Shown one piece after another: positions 10,803-22,019 of a DNA stretch of 59,964 bases; the stretch's first letter is position 1, and each line of letters opens with the position of its first letter. The notes under the pieces are model-generated. The model was given only the letters and a program-made list of their open reading frames with translations. It was not told where the DNA came from and did no database searches. A program made the position numbers and the translations under genes. This stretch comes from Stramenopiles sp. TOSAG23-2 (taxonomy: Eukaryota; Sar), in the NCBI GenBank assembly GCA_900128395.1, contig LT649252.1, positions 1-59,964 of the forward strand. The letters run 5' to 3'.

Positions 10803-11441
10803 TCTATCGTATTCAAATATATTTTACAAGTTTCTTTTAAATTATCCATTGCTGGGCTGGATTGATAAAAAGGTTTACAGAAATAATAAATATACAAGTA
10901 GAATATATATGTATATGTGACGATTACAATGGTAATTCAGTATTATATGATTGATGGGATTAGTATGGGAATACCAGAATACGACGTCATTTGATCAACT
11001 GATAGAAATTTTTTTATCTGCACAACAACTTCGTCACTTCGTAGATACACACATCAACACATCATAATCAGTGATATATAAAGTTTTACTAAAATTAATA
11101 TTTATTATAATAGTCCTAATAATTATATACCAGTATACTGATTACTATAATAACTATCTATTGTCTATTGGAAAAAGAAAAGCAGTATGACAGTATGACA
11201 TAATACCACGGCGGTGCTGCGGTGCTAGCTCTGGCCAGGCTAACCAGGCTAAGCCCGCTATACGCTATACCTCCTCGTACACTACATACAGGACAGTATA
11301 TCTACCTGGTATAGCAGGGAGAAAATTAAAATAAAGTCTGTTGGTATTTATTGAATTTAAGGTTTTAGGTTTTTTTAGGTTTTCGGGCTACAAAAAGAGG
11401 CCGCCATCATCATAAATCTCGTTATCATATTTATCACATCA
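10803..11441. promoter_or_regulatory. Upstream region of the EF-hand gene, with GC-rich patch
   Basis: About 640 bp between the EF-hand gene start and the 3' end of the isomerase gene, both on the minus strand. A strongly GC-rich patch at about 11,208-11,275 (GGCGGTGCTGCGGTGCTAGC, then repeated CCAGGCTAA) stands out from the AT background about 400 bp before the start codon, as in several other genes of this window. Nothing else recognisable. Confidence 0.4.
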
Positions 11442-12693
11442 TCACCTCCTTTCACATGCTCTTACAATAATCAAACGTTCATCTCCTTTCTCTTCGACAA
11501 TTTTTAATCCATTACTTGGATCATTTAAATAAAATATACATCCATCACCATTTTTTACCAAATTTTATTACGTTCCCACTACTATCAGTCGTCTTGCCAT
11601 TACCTTGTAATATTAATAATAAACTTGGGCCTTTAAATGGGCGTAGTGTATATTCAATTGCTGTATCACCATTATCACTTAGATTAAAATCGGTATATTC
11701 TATTTGAAATTCAGTTACCGCTTCATCCCATGGTATGTAAATTCGAGTTAACGCATCTAACATTTCACCTTTCATGATCTTTGGCATGCCATTATTATAC
11801 GTTAACATATCTACTAGAACGCTTGTATCGCGTAACTTTGGTGTGCAACCCATTCGAACAACATTATCACTACAAGCCATTACTTCGACACAATCGCCGC
11901 TAATATATGCATGTGGCTCATTCGCTGCTAAAAACACAGCGTCACCTGGATTTAACGTTATAACATTTAATAAAAATGGCGCGAAGACTCCTATATCGCC
12001 GGGAAATTGAGCTGCTAAACGCAACGCAACGTTTTCAACCTTACGAACATTATTGTTAGTATCTTTATCATGATCACCATCCACACGTTCGATTAATTTA
12101 GTCACTAATGCTTTTACCATATCAGCATCTGCTTTTGAATAAGATGTAAATAAATCTTTCAAATATTTTTTTTTCTCACCATCTGTCAAAGTTTCCTTCT
12201 TTAGTTCAATTGAAGCGGCAACTCCGGCTTCGCCAATAACTTGTTTAAATTCCGGTACAGCATCTACATGTTGTACAATTTCTTGTACATTTCGAAATTG
12301 ACACATAGCTTCAAATGGTGTAATCGCAATAGTCATTTCTGGCTTATGATTGGGATCTTTGTATACTTCAGGTCTATCGCCGTGTAACTGTTCTGCTAAT
12401 TTTTTATTTGGATGTGCTTGTATGGATAAACATTTTGCAATCGATAAGACTTTCAATAAATATGGTAATTCTCCAACTACATCAGACAATTGTTTTTCGT
12501 TCTTTTTAATTGTTGCTGGTCCTTTTTTATGCGTTCCAAACCAATATTCAGCATATGGTTGTGATTGGTCGATTTGAATATCCTTGTTCAAAAAAGCTAG
12601 TTTTGCAACTGCACTTGTATCTCCCATTTTACCCCATGCATAATTTTGACATACGCATGATAATGGTATGATATTGGATATGTTATCGGACAT
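11442..12693 (-). CDS. MPI: Mannose-6-phosphate isomerase, type I (apparent 3' frameshift)
   Basis: Interconverts mannose-6-phosphate and fructose-6-phosphate, feeding GDP-mannose synthesis in the cytosol. The type I signature Y-K-D-P-N-H-K-P-E-M is at residues 111-120; zinc ligands of the family are present as Gln92, His94, Glu119 and His261 (EPHAYI). The open frame ends after 382 residues at 11,545 (GNVIKFGKKW), shorter than the usual 410-430. Just there is a run of six A on the coding strand (11,551-11,556). Reading on with one A fewer gives about 34 further residues (GDGCIFYLNDPSN... LIIVRACERR) to a stop at 11,442, which looks like the missing last beta strand and family C-terminus. So a single-base homopolymer frameshift, real or technical, is likely. 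A fragment of this gene recurs at 1-55. Confidence 0.92.
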
Positions 12694-13460
12694 TGCGTGA
12701 TCTTATTTGTATCTCCTTGTAGATGTTTTTTTTCTTTCTTGTTTTGTAATATAGAATACTATAAGAAGGAGGAGGAGGAGAAGAAGATGAAGAAGATTCT
12801 AATTATTTATATATTATTCTAATTATTTATTTACATAATAATAAAATATGTGTAGATTACTTCTATTATATTGTACTCCGTGGTGTTATTAGACTATAAT
12901 TATTCCCTATCAAATCTCGGTACACTATAATACAATAACAAGAGCAAATTAATCTCTTCGGACAAAATCAAAATATTTATTGGCAACTGCATTGATTTAT
13001 TAACGTTTTTGTAAAATTCCAAATTATTTCTGAAAAAATAAAATACCAGGTATTATAATGCTAATGGGATGCCGTGCTATGTGTAGCTTAAGCTCTGACG
13101 GCTTCAGCTGCCATTGTCGTTATTAATTTAATTTTTTATTATTCTAATTCTACTTAATATAATACATCATGTAAATATCAAAGTACATGTAAAAAACACA
13201 TAATATATATACTGACTCATAAGATAGAGACTCTGTAGATATAATATATACAGATAAGACAGGTTGGAAAAAGATATCTACATATCCTTTAAAACTATCA
13301 CAATTGAATTTAGATTTTTAAACAGACGTTTTTGATTAGTTCTTATATATATATACATACATATATATTATTATTAGAAGTAGTTTCGTAGTAGTCAATT
13401 CATATTTCTTTATTATATTCTTTCATATTTTAAAATAAATAAGTTTTTTACTTAATAATA
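12694..13460. promoter_or_regulatory. Intergenic region between divergent MPI and LRR genes
   Basis: 767 bp holding both promoters. Contains a purine-rich GGAGGAGGAGAAGAAGA stretch at about 12,765-12,795, a tandem ATTCTAATTATTTATATATT-like pair at about 12,797-12,832, and a GC-rich patch at about 13,065-13,125 some 350 bp upstream of the LRR start. No ORF or RNA gene seen. Confidence 0.4.
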
Positions 13461-16400
13461 ATGCCGAAAGGAAAAAGTAAGAAGAAAGATCCAGAGGCTG
13501 ATGTTCCATTGCCAACTGAACCGGAATCCGCTGATACTAAAAGACGTAGAGATCATTGTGATGATTTTGATGTGAAACAAGTACGAATTGCTAATGGTAT
13601 CTCAAAAGATGCATTTATTACCCGTGGTCACTTGCCCCAAAAGATGGAAATTTTTCAATTAAGAATAAACCGTGGTTTAAGCGCTGTTAAATATTTTACT
13701 GGTTTAACAGAGTTAGTTGTTTTATGTCAAAAGACGGTAACCAACTTAAGAGGTATAGAAGCCTGTCCAAATTTAGTAACGCTATGGATCAACCAATGCG
13801 AGCTGAAACAAATTGATGATAGCATTAAATATTTATCGCGATTACGGTCGTTACATATATGTTCAAATAAAATAAAATCTATACAAAATTTGGATAGGTT
13901 AAAAAATTTGGAAATATTATGGTTGAATGACAATCGTATTACATCGTTAAATGGTTTGCAATCGTTGAGTCAATTGAGGGTTCTGTGGGTAGCTAACAAT
14001 CGCTTAACAAAAATAGGAACAACGTTAGATAGCAATAATAGGCTAGCAGAATTAAATTTAGCTGGTAATCAAATAGGAGCATTTAAGGAAGTCTTAAATT
14101 TGACGCGTACGTTATCATTACGCAGTTTATGTTTAAGTGATCCACATTTTGGTGACAACCCCGCATGTTTATTGTGTAATTACCAAACATATGTTTTATA
14201 CCATTTAAATCAATTGTCATCATTGGATACAATGTTGATATCGAATGAAAGTAAACAACTAGCAGAGGCAACGTACATGAAAAAGAAAATGTACTATAAC
14301 ATGCGTATTAAAACATTGAAACGAAATACGAATAATGTTATCAGAAAAGCTCAGGAAGCTATGCATGCAAAGATTAGTTTGATTAATTTAAATTTAAACG
14401 TTTTGCTGAGACAACGAAAAGGGATACAAGGTGTATTGGAAGAATTTGAATATTTACCGATTAAAAGTAGTAAAAGCGCCAAAAAGACCGATAGTGAAAC
14501 TGGTGATGATAGCGAGACAAAAACTGGTGATGGGAACGAGAATGACAAAAACATAGAAAAAACTGATAGTACTGATGATGCAGAATCGAAAACTAATAAT
14601 AGTGAAGATATTAAAGCTAAGAAACAAAAATATACGCCAGGGTATCAAAGCCAATTGCGAAAGAAATTAAAAGCATTGGATGATGCAATAGCTAATAAAG
14701 GCCATGTTATTAGTCGTATGGAAAGTTTATTTGAGCAATTAAAACGACATTTGTGTGATGTAAGTGAGGAAAATATTGCACGTCTGATTGTTGAATTAGA
14801 AACGGGGGGTAATATACGTTTAGAAGATGGTAAAGCAACAGATGTATGGTATTCATCTTGTGTTGATTTATTGAAAAGTAGGTTTTTTGCCAGAGATTTC
14901 CGTGCATATGGTGTCGGGGATATTCGCGTAAATCGTGTTACTAGGATTCATAATCGTTTTTTAAGAAATCGTTTTGACAATGCTATGGAGGATTTGATGC
15001 GTAAAAATAATATCGCACCGGGTGGTGGAAAGCGTCAGTTAGAATATTTATTCTTTGGTGAAGAGCCAAGATTAGCAAAAATCACTGGGGCTGGAAATGA
15101 GCTCTTGCGTGTGGCTGACCAAGGCTTGAGAAGTGCACGAGAATTCCGTCGATTAGGATTAGATGAAGCAATCAAATTATCCAATAGTGTTTCTTTAACG
15201 CATTTACCACAGATTAGGAAATTTTTAAGTGATTGTGCTAGAAATATACGATATGAGAAAGGGAAAGACACAAATTCTTCAAAGATGAATAATGATGATG
15301 ATACAGATAGTAATAGTTGGATGGATACGGTAGCCGTTGCTGGGAGTGGTGCAGCTGCTGCTGCCGCCGCTGCTGCTAGGAAGCGGTTGCAAGAGAGCAA
15401 CAAAGCAATGAAAGGTGATGCAGATATTGTAGATAGTGCATCTTTGCGTGAAGCTGCTGCTGCCTTGAATCGCGGTGAATTTTCCTTGCCAAGTGGGCAA
15501 ATTTTAGTAGTCAAAGTATTTTTGGGCAACGTAGCAACTGAAAGCGGTACGAAGGATAATTCTAAAACTGGATCTCATAGTAAAAAAAATGATGATACAA
15601 GTGCATCAGATACAAGCGCATCATCAGATAACGATTCAAGCGAAGAGAGTGAATCAGATGAGGATCAAGCAAGTGTGGATAGCGATGGTAGCGAATCAAG
15701 TCGTGGATCAAGCACGTTAAATGGAAATGGTGAGAAAACTATTAAGCAAAGTGCATATCCTGAATTTGATGCGGTGTACCGTGTCAATGCGAATGATGCA
15801 AAACAACGTGAGTGGTTTGTATTTGATAATGGATTAGTTTTACCAGAATATTTGATTGAGTTTGATTTAATTACGCAAGCAACTAGGTTAGAAGAGGAAG
15901 CTGAGCAAAAAAGGAAGGAGAAACAAGAAAGTGGTGAAAAAGGAAAGGAGGAAGATAATGAATCAAAGCCAACTTCATCTGTTGTTGATGAACAAGCACA
16001 ACGTATGCAAATGGCTGTAGAATTATTAGGTAGAAAGCTAACTGCGCAAGAAGTGTTGGACATGGGGCCATTATTACGCCCATTAAAACGTTTTATGCAC
16101 CAATGTAAACGTATCGTAGAGCGTACAAGCAGTAATTCTGGTAGCAATGCTAATAAACAGAATGTCCCAAATTTGTCTCCAAACTCTTTAAAAGCATCAA
16201 ACGCAGTAGAAGGCAATGGTTTGCCACCTGCACCTGTATCGTTGATAAATAATATGCCAAACAGTCCAGAAAAAAACAATGCTCATGGCCAAAACGTTTT
16301 AAACATGCCTCCGCATTTACCAAGTAATGAAAAATTATTTGAGATTACTAAACCTGTTGTGTTACGACGTTCATTAGTCGCATCGTGCGATTTAATCGTA

Positions 16401-18854
16401 TACTTAAACTTGCATGGTTGTAATATACGACAAATTGATAATTTAAATGAATGCGTAAATTTGAAGCATTTAATTTTATCATTTAATGAAATTCATAAAA
16501 TTGAGGGATTGGAAGATCTCGTGTTGCTAGAAAGATTAGAACTCGGATTCAATTTAATCAAGCGCATTGAAGGTTTACGTGGATTAGAAGCATTAAAAAA
16601 GGTCGAATTGAATAATAATTTGATCTATCGCTTGGAAGATATCGGCGTTTTGCGTAAATATTTGCCTCTTTTATCGTCGCTAGATTTAAGAAACAATGCT
16701 GTATGTGATGTTAAAGGTTATCGTGCCAATGTTTTAAGGCGAATTCCATCTTTAAATTGGTTCGATGGAAAAGTAATAAATGATGATGATCGTAAAAAAT
16801 GTTCTCGCAGCAGCAGTACTATTACAGAGGAAGATATTTTACAATCTGGTAAAAGTACAAATAATCTTGTTCGTCAAAGTACGGATACTGGTATCGGTGG
16901 TGGCAGTACGTATGATGCAAATGGTAATGATACGGGTGATAAAAGTGATTCTTTGGGTAGTTCATCAGACGGTGCGTTTGGTACACTTGAACAATTGGAT
17001 TTGAATCATCGTGGTATACATTCCATTGAAAATTTAGAAAAATGTAAGAATTTGCGCCGTTTATCATTAGCTGATAATGAAATATCTCAAATTCAAGGAT
17101 TAGATGAAAATACATTGTTAGAAGAATTGGTGCTGGATGAAAATAAAATTACCAAATTCGAAGGCTTATCTAAATTGGTCTTTTTGAAAAAATTAGATGT
17201 TGGTAAAAATAAAATTTGTAAATTTGAAAATTTAGAAACATTAGTGCATTTAACACAATTGTCGATAGAAGATAATGAGATTAGCTCTTTAAATGGATTG
17301 CAATCATTAAAAAATTTGATGGAATTATATGCATGTTCAAATCGTATAGGAAATTTAAAGGAAATTCAACACTTAAAAACATTGCCAAAATTAATCATAG
17401 TTGATTTAAGTGGCAATTCCCTTTGTAGGCAAAAGAATTACCGTTTGTATTGTGTATATTATTTAAGAAAACTGAAGGTGTTGGATGGTATAGGCGTCGA
17501 TGTAAACGAGCAACAAAGTGCCAGAGAGAAGTACAGCGGAAAACTAACTGCCGAATTTTTAAGTGAGAAGATTGGACATAAATATTTTGAGCACATACGG
17601 GAACTTGATTTATCAAGTTGTCGTATACGTGAAATTGAACATTTAAGCGGGGAAGAATTTAGTAATTTACGAGAGTTGAATCTAGACAATAACATGTTGA
17701 CCAACATTGATGGCTTACATGCACTTTGGAAATTGCAAATTTTGCGAATGAATCACAATCGTGTACGGGAACTAGGTTTAGCAAGCCTTGGAAATGTTGC
17801 AGATCATACACCTGAAAATACATACAATCCATATTTTGGGTTAGAAGGATTAACGAATCTTGAAGTTTTACAATTAGGTTACAATCATGTAACCGACATT
17901 GTTAGTTTAAATTTGCATAAATGTAAAAATTTAAAAGTATTATTTTTACAAGGCAATGATATTGCAAGAATCGATGGCTTAAATGAATCATATGAATTAC
18001 GAGAACTAGTGTTAGATAAAAATCGTGTGAAATATGTTGATACAAATGCATTTTTAGGACTGACTAATTTACGAGAATTACGATTAGAGGAGAACGGTTT
18101 GCGCTCGTTGTCTAACTTTCGCAATGTTCACAATTTGCAATTATTATATTTAGGAATGAATAGAATTTCAGATATGAATGAAATAGATAAATTATCTAGC
18201 ATTCCATTTTTAATGGAGCTTACGTTGGCAAACAACCCAGTATCCAGGAAACAATTGTACCGGGCCAATGTTATCAGGCGCATGCCTACCTTAAAAATCG
18301 TTGATGGGCGTGAAATTGGTGTGGATGAGCGTGAGCGTGTTGAATTAATGTTTGTAGCAGATACTAGGCCACCAAATGCAGTATTTTTCGCGGACCAAGC
18401 ATTAGATCAATATGGAGTGCACAATTCCATGTCACAAGTTGGAAATTCACGTGGAACTGGGACTGCTCGTGCTGTTAAATTAACCTCTGTTAATTTTGAG
18501 ACTTTAACTGGATTAGCACATCGTAGGCAACAAGCATCGATGCAAAATCATCAAAATTATTTAGATAGCAAAGGATTAGGATTACCAAATGCAGCCCCAG
18601 AAAATTTCTTTAGTTCCAATAATAATAATGATAATTTTATGATGAATGGAGGTGGACGTCGCAGCAGTAGCAGTAGTAATAAAAGTAACAGTAGCAATAA
18701 TTCAAAAACAAGTTATTCATTGATATCACGTCGAGGCAATAGTGCAAATAACAACCGTGTTGGTGGAAGCTTTCAAAATTCATATAAAACACCGAGTTTA
18801 AGTAGCAATAGAAGGAGTGGAATGGGTAGGCGTGTTTCATATCCACCAAGATAA
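13461..18854 (+). CDS. Giant SDS22-type leucine-rich repeat protein (LRRC9-like)
   Basis: 1,797 residues in one exon. Four blocks of 22-residue SDS22-class LRRs (consensus L-x-x-L-x-L-x-x-N-x-I-x-x-I-x-G-L) lie at about 67-260, 970-1,100, 1,172-1,347 and 1,377-1,617, each closed by an LRRcap-like motif of the form N-x-x-x-x-x-x-x-Y-R-x-x-V-x-x-x-x-P-x-L-x-x-x-D-G. A four-block layout with LRRcaps is reminiscent of vertebrate LRRC9, but orthology is not established. Between blocks 1 and 2 are charged, Ser/Asp/Glu-rich linkers and a nine-Ala run. The C-terminus is Ser/Asn-rich and basic. No kinase, membrane or signal sequence seen. Presumably a scaffold for protein binding, in the way SDS22 binds PP1. 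Start chosen as the first ATG, followed by a Lys-rich MPKGKSKKKD. Confidence 0.8.
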   Translation: MPKGKSKKKDPEADVPLPTEPESADTKRRRDHCDDFDVKQVRIANGISKDAFITRGHLPQKMEIFQLRINRGLSAVKYFTGLTELVVLCQKTVTNLRGIEACPNLVTLWINQCELKQIDDSIKYLSRLRSLHICSNKIKSIQNLDRLKNLEILWLNDNRITSLNGLQSLSQLRVLWVANNRLTKIGTTLDSNNRLAELNLAGNQIGAFKEVLNLTRTLSLRSLCLSDPHFGDNPACLLCNYQTYVLYHLNQLSSLDTMLISNESKQLAEATYMKKKMYYNMRIKTLKRNTNNVIRKAQEAMHAKISLINLNLNVLLRQRKGIQGVLEEFEYLPIKSSKSAKKTDSETGDDSETKTGDGNENDKNIEKTDSTDDAESKTNNSEDIKAKKQKYTPGYQSQLRKKLKALDDAIANKGHVISRMESLFEQLKRHLCDVSEENIARLIVELETGGNIRLEDGKATDVWYSSCVDLLKSRFFARDFRAYGVGDIRVNRVTRIHNRFLRNRFDNAMEDLMRKNNIAPGGGKRQLEYLFFGEEPRLAKITGAGNELLRVADQGLRSAREFRRLGLDEAIKLSNSVSLTHLPQIRKFLSDCARNIRYEKGKDTNSSKMNNDDDTDSNSWMDTVAVAGSGAAAAAAAAARKRLQESNKAMKGDADIVDSASLREAAAALNRGEFSLPSGQILVVKVFLGNVATESGTKDNSKTGSHSKKNDDTSASDTSASSDNDSSEESESDEDQASVDSDGSESSRGSSTLNGNGEKTIKQSAYPEFDAVYRVNANDAKQREWFVFDNGLVLPEYLIEFDLITQATRLEEEAEQKRKEKQESGEKGKEEDNESKPTSSVVDEQAQRMQMAVELLGRKLTAQEVLDMGPLLRPLKRFMHQCKRIVERTSSNSGSNANKQNVPNLSPNSLKASNAVEGNGLPPAPVSLINNMPNSPEKNNAHGQNVLNMPPHLPSNEKLFEITKPVVLRRSLVASCDLIVYLNLHGCNIRQIDNLNECVNLKHLILSFNEIHKIEGLEDLVLLERLELGFNLIKRIEGLRGLEALKKVELNNNLIYRLEDIGVLRKYLPLLSSLDLRNNAVCDVKGYRANVLRRIPSLNWFDGKVINDDDRKKCSRSSSTITEEDILQSGKSTNNLVRQSTDTGIGGGSTYDANGNDTGDKSDSLGSSSDGAFGTLEQLDLNHRGIHSIENLEKCKNLRRLSLADNEISQIQGLDENTLLEELVLDENKITKFEGLSKLVFLKKLDVGKNKICKFENLETLVHLTQLSIEDNEISSLNGLQSLKNLMELYACSNRIGNLKEIQHLKTLPKLIIVDLSGNSLCRQKNYRLYCVYYLRKLKVLDGIGVDVNEQQSAREKYSGKLTAEFLSEKIGHKYFEHIRELDLSSCRIREIEHLSGEEFSNLRELNLDNNMLTNIDGLHALWKLQILRMNHNRVRELGLASLGNVADHTPENTYNPYFGLEGLTNLEVLQLGYNHVTDIVSLNLHKCKNLKVLFLQGNDIARIDGLNESYELRELVLDKNRVKYVDTNAFLGLTNLRELRLEENGLRSLSNFRNVHNLQLLYLGMNRISDMNEIDKLSSIPFLMELTLANNPVSRKQLYRANVIRRMPTLKIVDGREIGVDERERVELMFVADTRPPNAVFFADQALDQYGVHNSMSQVGNSRGTGTARAVKLTSVNFETLTGLAHRRQQASMQNHQNYLDSKGLGLPNAAPENFFSSNNNNDNFMMNGGGRRSSSSSNKSNSSNNSKTSYSLISRRGNSANNNRVGGSFQNSYKTPSLSSNRRSGMGRRVSYPPR

Positions 18855-19460
18855 ATATTATATACTTCGTAAAATATAATAATATATTAATTTTTAATAT
18901 AAAAAATATTCATTTTTTAAATACTGTATAAATATATTTGCACCACGTCTATTGTACCATTAAGTATACTATATCATTCCTATCATGTGATTCAGTCAGG
19001 AGGTATATGGTATATGGTATATGGTGGTTCTAGTATTTGGTATGCTGGCCGGCTGGTATGCCTCGTGTAAAGTGTTGAAACTCGCTTTGCTGTGAAGCTT
19101 TGTGTGCTGGTGTGCCTATGTGTTGAAATTGCGAAGAAACGTTATCCTCCCTCAACGATAACACGATACATACGATACAAAAAACTAAAACTACTATAAT
19201 ACTAATTAAGACATGCACATCAATATATATTGTACTAGATCAGAAATAAAATATATATACAATAGAAATTATATAACATATATATACATATATTATAACA
19301 TTATTCTATATACAAATTTTTTGTACAATTCTTTTCTGTATAGATTTTTCGATTTATATATATAGATTTTTCAGTTTTTACAATAAAAGATAGGGTATAT
19401 ATATATATTATATATAACATTTCAATATAATCGATATTTTTTTACATATTATTATATATC
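18855..19460. promoter_or_regulatory. LRR-CDH1 intergenic region
   Basis: 606 bp containing the LRR 3' end (TACTTCGTA at 18,863-18,871, nine bases after the stop) and the CDH1 promoter. A GC-rich patch at about 19,025-19,145 with GCTGGCCGGCTGG and tandem GGTATAT triplets just before it lies 320-430 bp upstream of CDH1. The rest is AT microsatellite-like. Confidence 0.4.
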
Positions 19461-21437
19461 ATGTTTTCACCTAGTAAGAGACAACAGCGAAATAAAGGTG
19501 GTGGTACACCAACTTCGCCGTCAAGGCGAAGATTAAATTCCTCATATGAGGCGAGATTAAAGTCACCAAGGCAAAAATCTGCCAGCAAAAATTATTCACC
19601 TTCACGTGGATCTTTGTTAAAACGTGAACGTACACAGTTCTTTGCCTCGCCAACAGCACTATCGACGTCGTCATCTAAGTTAACTCTTAGATTTAACAGC
19701 AATAGTAACAATAGTAGTAGTAGTAATACCAATAATAATAATATCAATGACAATATCAATAGCTCCAACGACAATAGTAACAAAAATAATCAAAATATCA
19801 TGTCAAATTCTCCTTCAACTCCACAATATGAAGCTAGAATGAAACAGCGTTTGCAAGGTGAAAACTATTCCACGAGCAACAATGTTGGCAGTGTGTACAG
19901 TGATCGTTTCATTCCTAGTCGTGCTGGTTCACAAGTTGAACGCGGTTATCCCTTATTAAATTCACAAGACGGTGCGTTGAATAGTACAGATACGTCTAGC
20001 AACGACAACAATTCGACCAATACAAACAATGGTGGGCAACAGCAGCAACAGGGTCAACAGAGTAATGGCACGGATGGTCCAAAAGAAGGCCAAATGACAT
20101 ATTCAATGTTATTAAAAACTGAATTGCTAGGTATGTCGACATCTACATCCCGTTCTAGTTTAGATGGTTCCGGGTCGTATAACTTTTCACAAAGCCAAGG
20201 CTCACAATCTTCCAGCAATGGAGGTGCAAATCCATCTGGATCTACTGGGCAAGGAAGTCAAGGACAAAGTGGCAATCAAGATAAGAGCGCATCCAGTGGA
20301 TCAAGGCCTGTTGTTGGCCATGTACAATCCAATTTATTCAAATTTAAAAAACAACGAGTACATCAATTTCAAGAACTTTTAGACAAACCAACATTAAGCC
20401 CAGTTGGCAGCGCAAGTGCACGGTTATTAGCTTCCCCTCGAAAAGCAAAACGAAAAATACCGAAAGTACCATTTAAAGTGTTGGACGCTCCAGCATTGCA
20501 AGATGATTTTTATTTAAACTTGGTTGATTGGAGTTCGCAAAACGTATTGGCAGTTGGTCTAGGCAGCTGTGTATATTTGTGGAGTGCATGTACTAGCAAA
20601 GTGACGAAATTATGTGATTTAGGTTCTGATGGCACAATAACATCCGTGAGTTGGACTCATCGTGGTGGACACGTTGCTGTTGGAACAAATAATGGGGATG
20701 TACAGATTTGGGATGTAGCAAAATGTAAAAGAACTCGTAGTATGGGTGGACATACTGCTCGTGTCGGTACGATGGCTTGGAATGCACATTTACTTGCGAG
20801 TGGTAGCCGGGATCGTTTGATTTACCTACGGGATGTACGAGCACCAGATCCACATATACAAAAATTACAAGGTCATAAACAAGAAGTTTGTGGTTTAAGA
20901 TGGAGTTTTGATGATCAGCAATTAGCTAGTGGTGGAAATGATAATAAATTGTTGATATGGGATAGTGCCGGTTCACAAAGCCCTATCATGAAGTTTAATG
21001 ATCATACCGCCGCAGTCAAAGCAATTGCCTGGAGCCCACATCAACATGGTTTATTAGCAAGTGGTGGTGGGACTGCTGATAGATGCATACGTTTTAGAAA
21101 TACATTGACTGGTACACCATTAAATTGTATTGATACTGGATCACAAGTTTGTAATTTAATGTGGTCAAAAAATGTAAATGAAATTGTAAGCACACATGGT
21201 TATAGCTTGAATCAAATTATAGTTTGGAAATATCCATCAATGACAAAAGTAAGCACGTTGACTGGACATACATACCGTGTATTATATTTAGCCATGTCGC
21301 CAGATGGTCAAACTATTGTAACTGGTGCAGGTGATGAGACCTTGAGATTTTGGAATGTATTCCCAGGGCCAAAAAATAAAGATGGAAGTCGTTTAGGAAC
21401 TAGTTTATTGTTTCCTGCATATCCAGACATACGATAA
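19461..21437 (+). CDS. FZR1: CDH1/FZR1-type activator of the anaphase-promoting complex
   Basis: 658 residues. A C-box D-R-F-I-P-S-R is at 148-154 in a disordered, Asn/Ser/Gln-rich N-terminal region. The family boundary motif K-I-P-K-V-P-F-K-V-L-D-A-P precedes a seven-bladed WD40 propeller with family-specific stretches (DDFYLNLVDWSSQN, GLLASGGGTADRCIRF, HTYRVLYLAMSPDG). The last two residues are Ile-Arg, the IR tail that docks on APC3. The propeller follows CDH1/FZR1 more closely than CDC20. It recruits substrates to the APC/C in late mitosis and G1. The N-terminus is longer than in animals because of homopolymeric Asn/Ser/Gly runs. Several S/T-P sites fit CDK inhibition (inference). Confidence 0.95.
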   Translation: MFSPSKRQQRNKGGGTPTSPSRRRLNSSYEARLKSPRQKSASKNYSPSRGSLLKRERTQFFASPTALSTSSSKLTLRFNSNSNNSSSSNTNNNNINDNINSSNDNSNKNNQNIMSNSPSTPQYEARMKQRLQGENYSTSNNVGSVYSDRFIPSRAGSQVERGYPLLNSQDGALNSTDTSSNDNNSTNTNNGGQQQQQGQQSNGTDGPKEGQMTYSMLLKTELLGMSTSTSRSSLDGSGSYNFSQSQGSQSSSNGGANPSGSTGQGSQGQSGNQDKSASSGSRPVVGHVQSNLFKFKKQRVHQFQELLDKPTLSPVGSASARLLASPRKAKRKIPKVPFKVLDAPALQDDFYLNLVDWSSQNVLAVGLGSCVYLWSACTSKVTKLCDLGSDGTITSVSWTHRGGHVAVGTNNGDVQIWDVAKCKRTRSMGGHTARVGTMAWNAHLLASGSRDRLIYLRDVRAPDPHIQKLQGHKQEVCGLRWSFDDQQLASGGNDNKLLIWDSAGSQSPIMKFNDHTAAVKAIAWSPHQHGLLASGGGTADRCIRFRNTLTGTPLNCIDTGSQVCNLMWSKNVNEIVSTHGYSLNQIIVWKYPSMTKVSTLTGHTYRVLYLAMSPDGQTIVTGAGDETLRFWNVFPGPKNKDGSRLGTSLLFPAYPDIR

Positions 21438-22019
21438 AAAATGGGAAAAAAAGATATGAAGAGAGGGCATTATGAAGGATGTAGAGGGGGGTGTATATTT
21501 GTTTTTAATATATTCGTACGAATATAATATAAAAAATTCTCTTACTTAAAATTTAAAAAGTTTTTATTTACTCATAAATATATATAATATGTAAACACTA
21601 AAAACGATGAATACTTATAATAATATGTCAAAAGTAATTTCATAAAATGGAAAAGATATAACCGTATCCTCATGCAATTCCTTATATTGATTTCCGTCTT
21701 TAAAAAATCCCGTTATGCTTATGCCCCGGTCCTCATCATGGAAGTTCTCAATTCTTGTATCGGTATAGATATTTTTTTTTGATTGACCGACGTGCGTCAG
21801 AATAGAGTCATTCCTGATGTGTTCCTCATGCAATTCCTTATATTGATTTCCGTATTTAAAAGATCCCGTTATGCTTATGATAATTTATATATATATATAT
21901 ATATATAAAAATTTTCTCTTACTCATGTATATATATATAATTTTCTCTTTTACTCATATATAATATATATTATATATATTATCTACGAAAATATATGCAC
22001 ATTACACTCCCCCCCTTTC
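21438..22019. other. Convergent intergenic region (CDH1/dioxygenase) carrying an element remnant
   Basis: 582 bp. Contains the 18-bp perfect palindrome TATATTCGTACGAATATA at 21,509-21,526 soon after the CDH1 stop, the element remnant described separately (21,535-21,885), and long AT microsatellites at about 21,885-21,908 and 21,928-21,990. Confidence 0.5.
21535..21885 (-). repeat. Remnant of the FFIIITG-repeat element (partially duplicated)
   Basis: On the minus strand this DNA matches the ORF and 3' flank at 37,380-38,155. Shared protein pieces are EHIRNDSIL..VGQSK, TDTRIEN.HDEDRG, GNQYKELHEDTVISFPFY and EITFDILL, then a shared flank up to TTACTCATAAATA. The 23-fold heptad array is absent; a single diverged unit (ISITGFF) stands in its place. 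Upstream on the minus strand (about 21,825-21,885) a second partial copy of the C-terminal part (SFKYGNQYKELHE) is fused directly to EHIRN, so the remnant is itself rearranged. Confidence 0.8.

Noticed and set aside
8138-10897. Treating 10,897 as the start of the EF-hand gene
   Set aside because: The frame upstream of the C run is His/Arg/Leu-rich nonsense, while the other frame gives a typical start (MPPKTAGPPPKED) and ordered repeats.
10249-10920. Long plus-strand ORFs opposite the EF-hand gene (Gly/Phe/Leu-rich)
   Set aside because: They are antisense shadows of the proline-rich and SPRK coding region; the repetitive composition comes from the minus-strand repeats.
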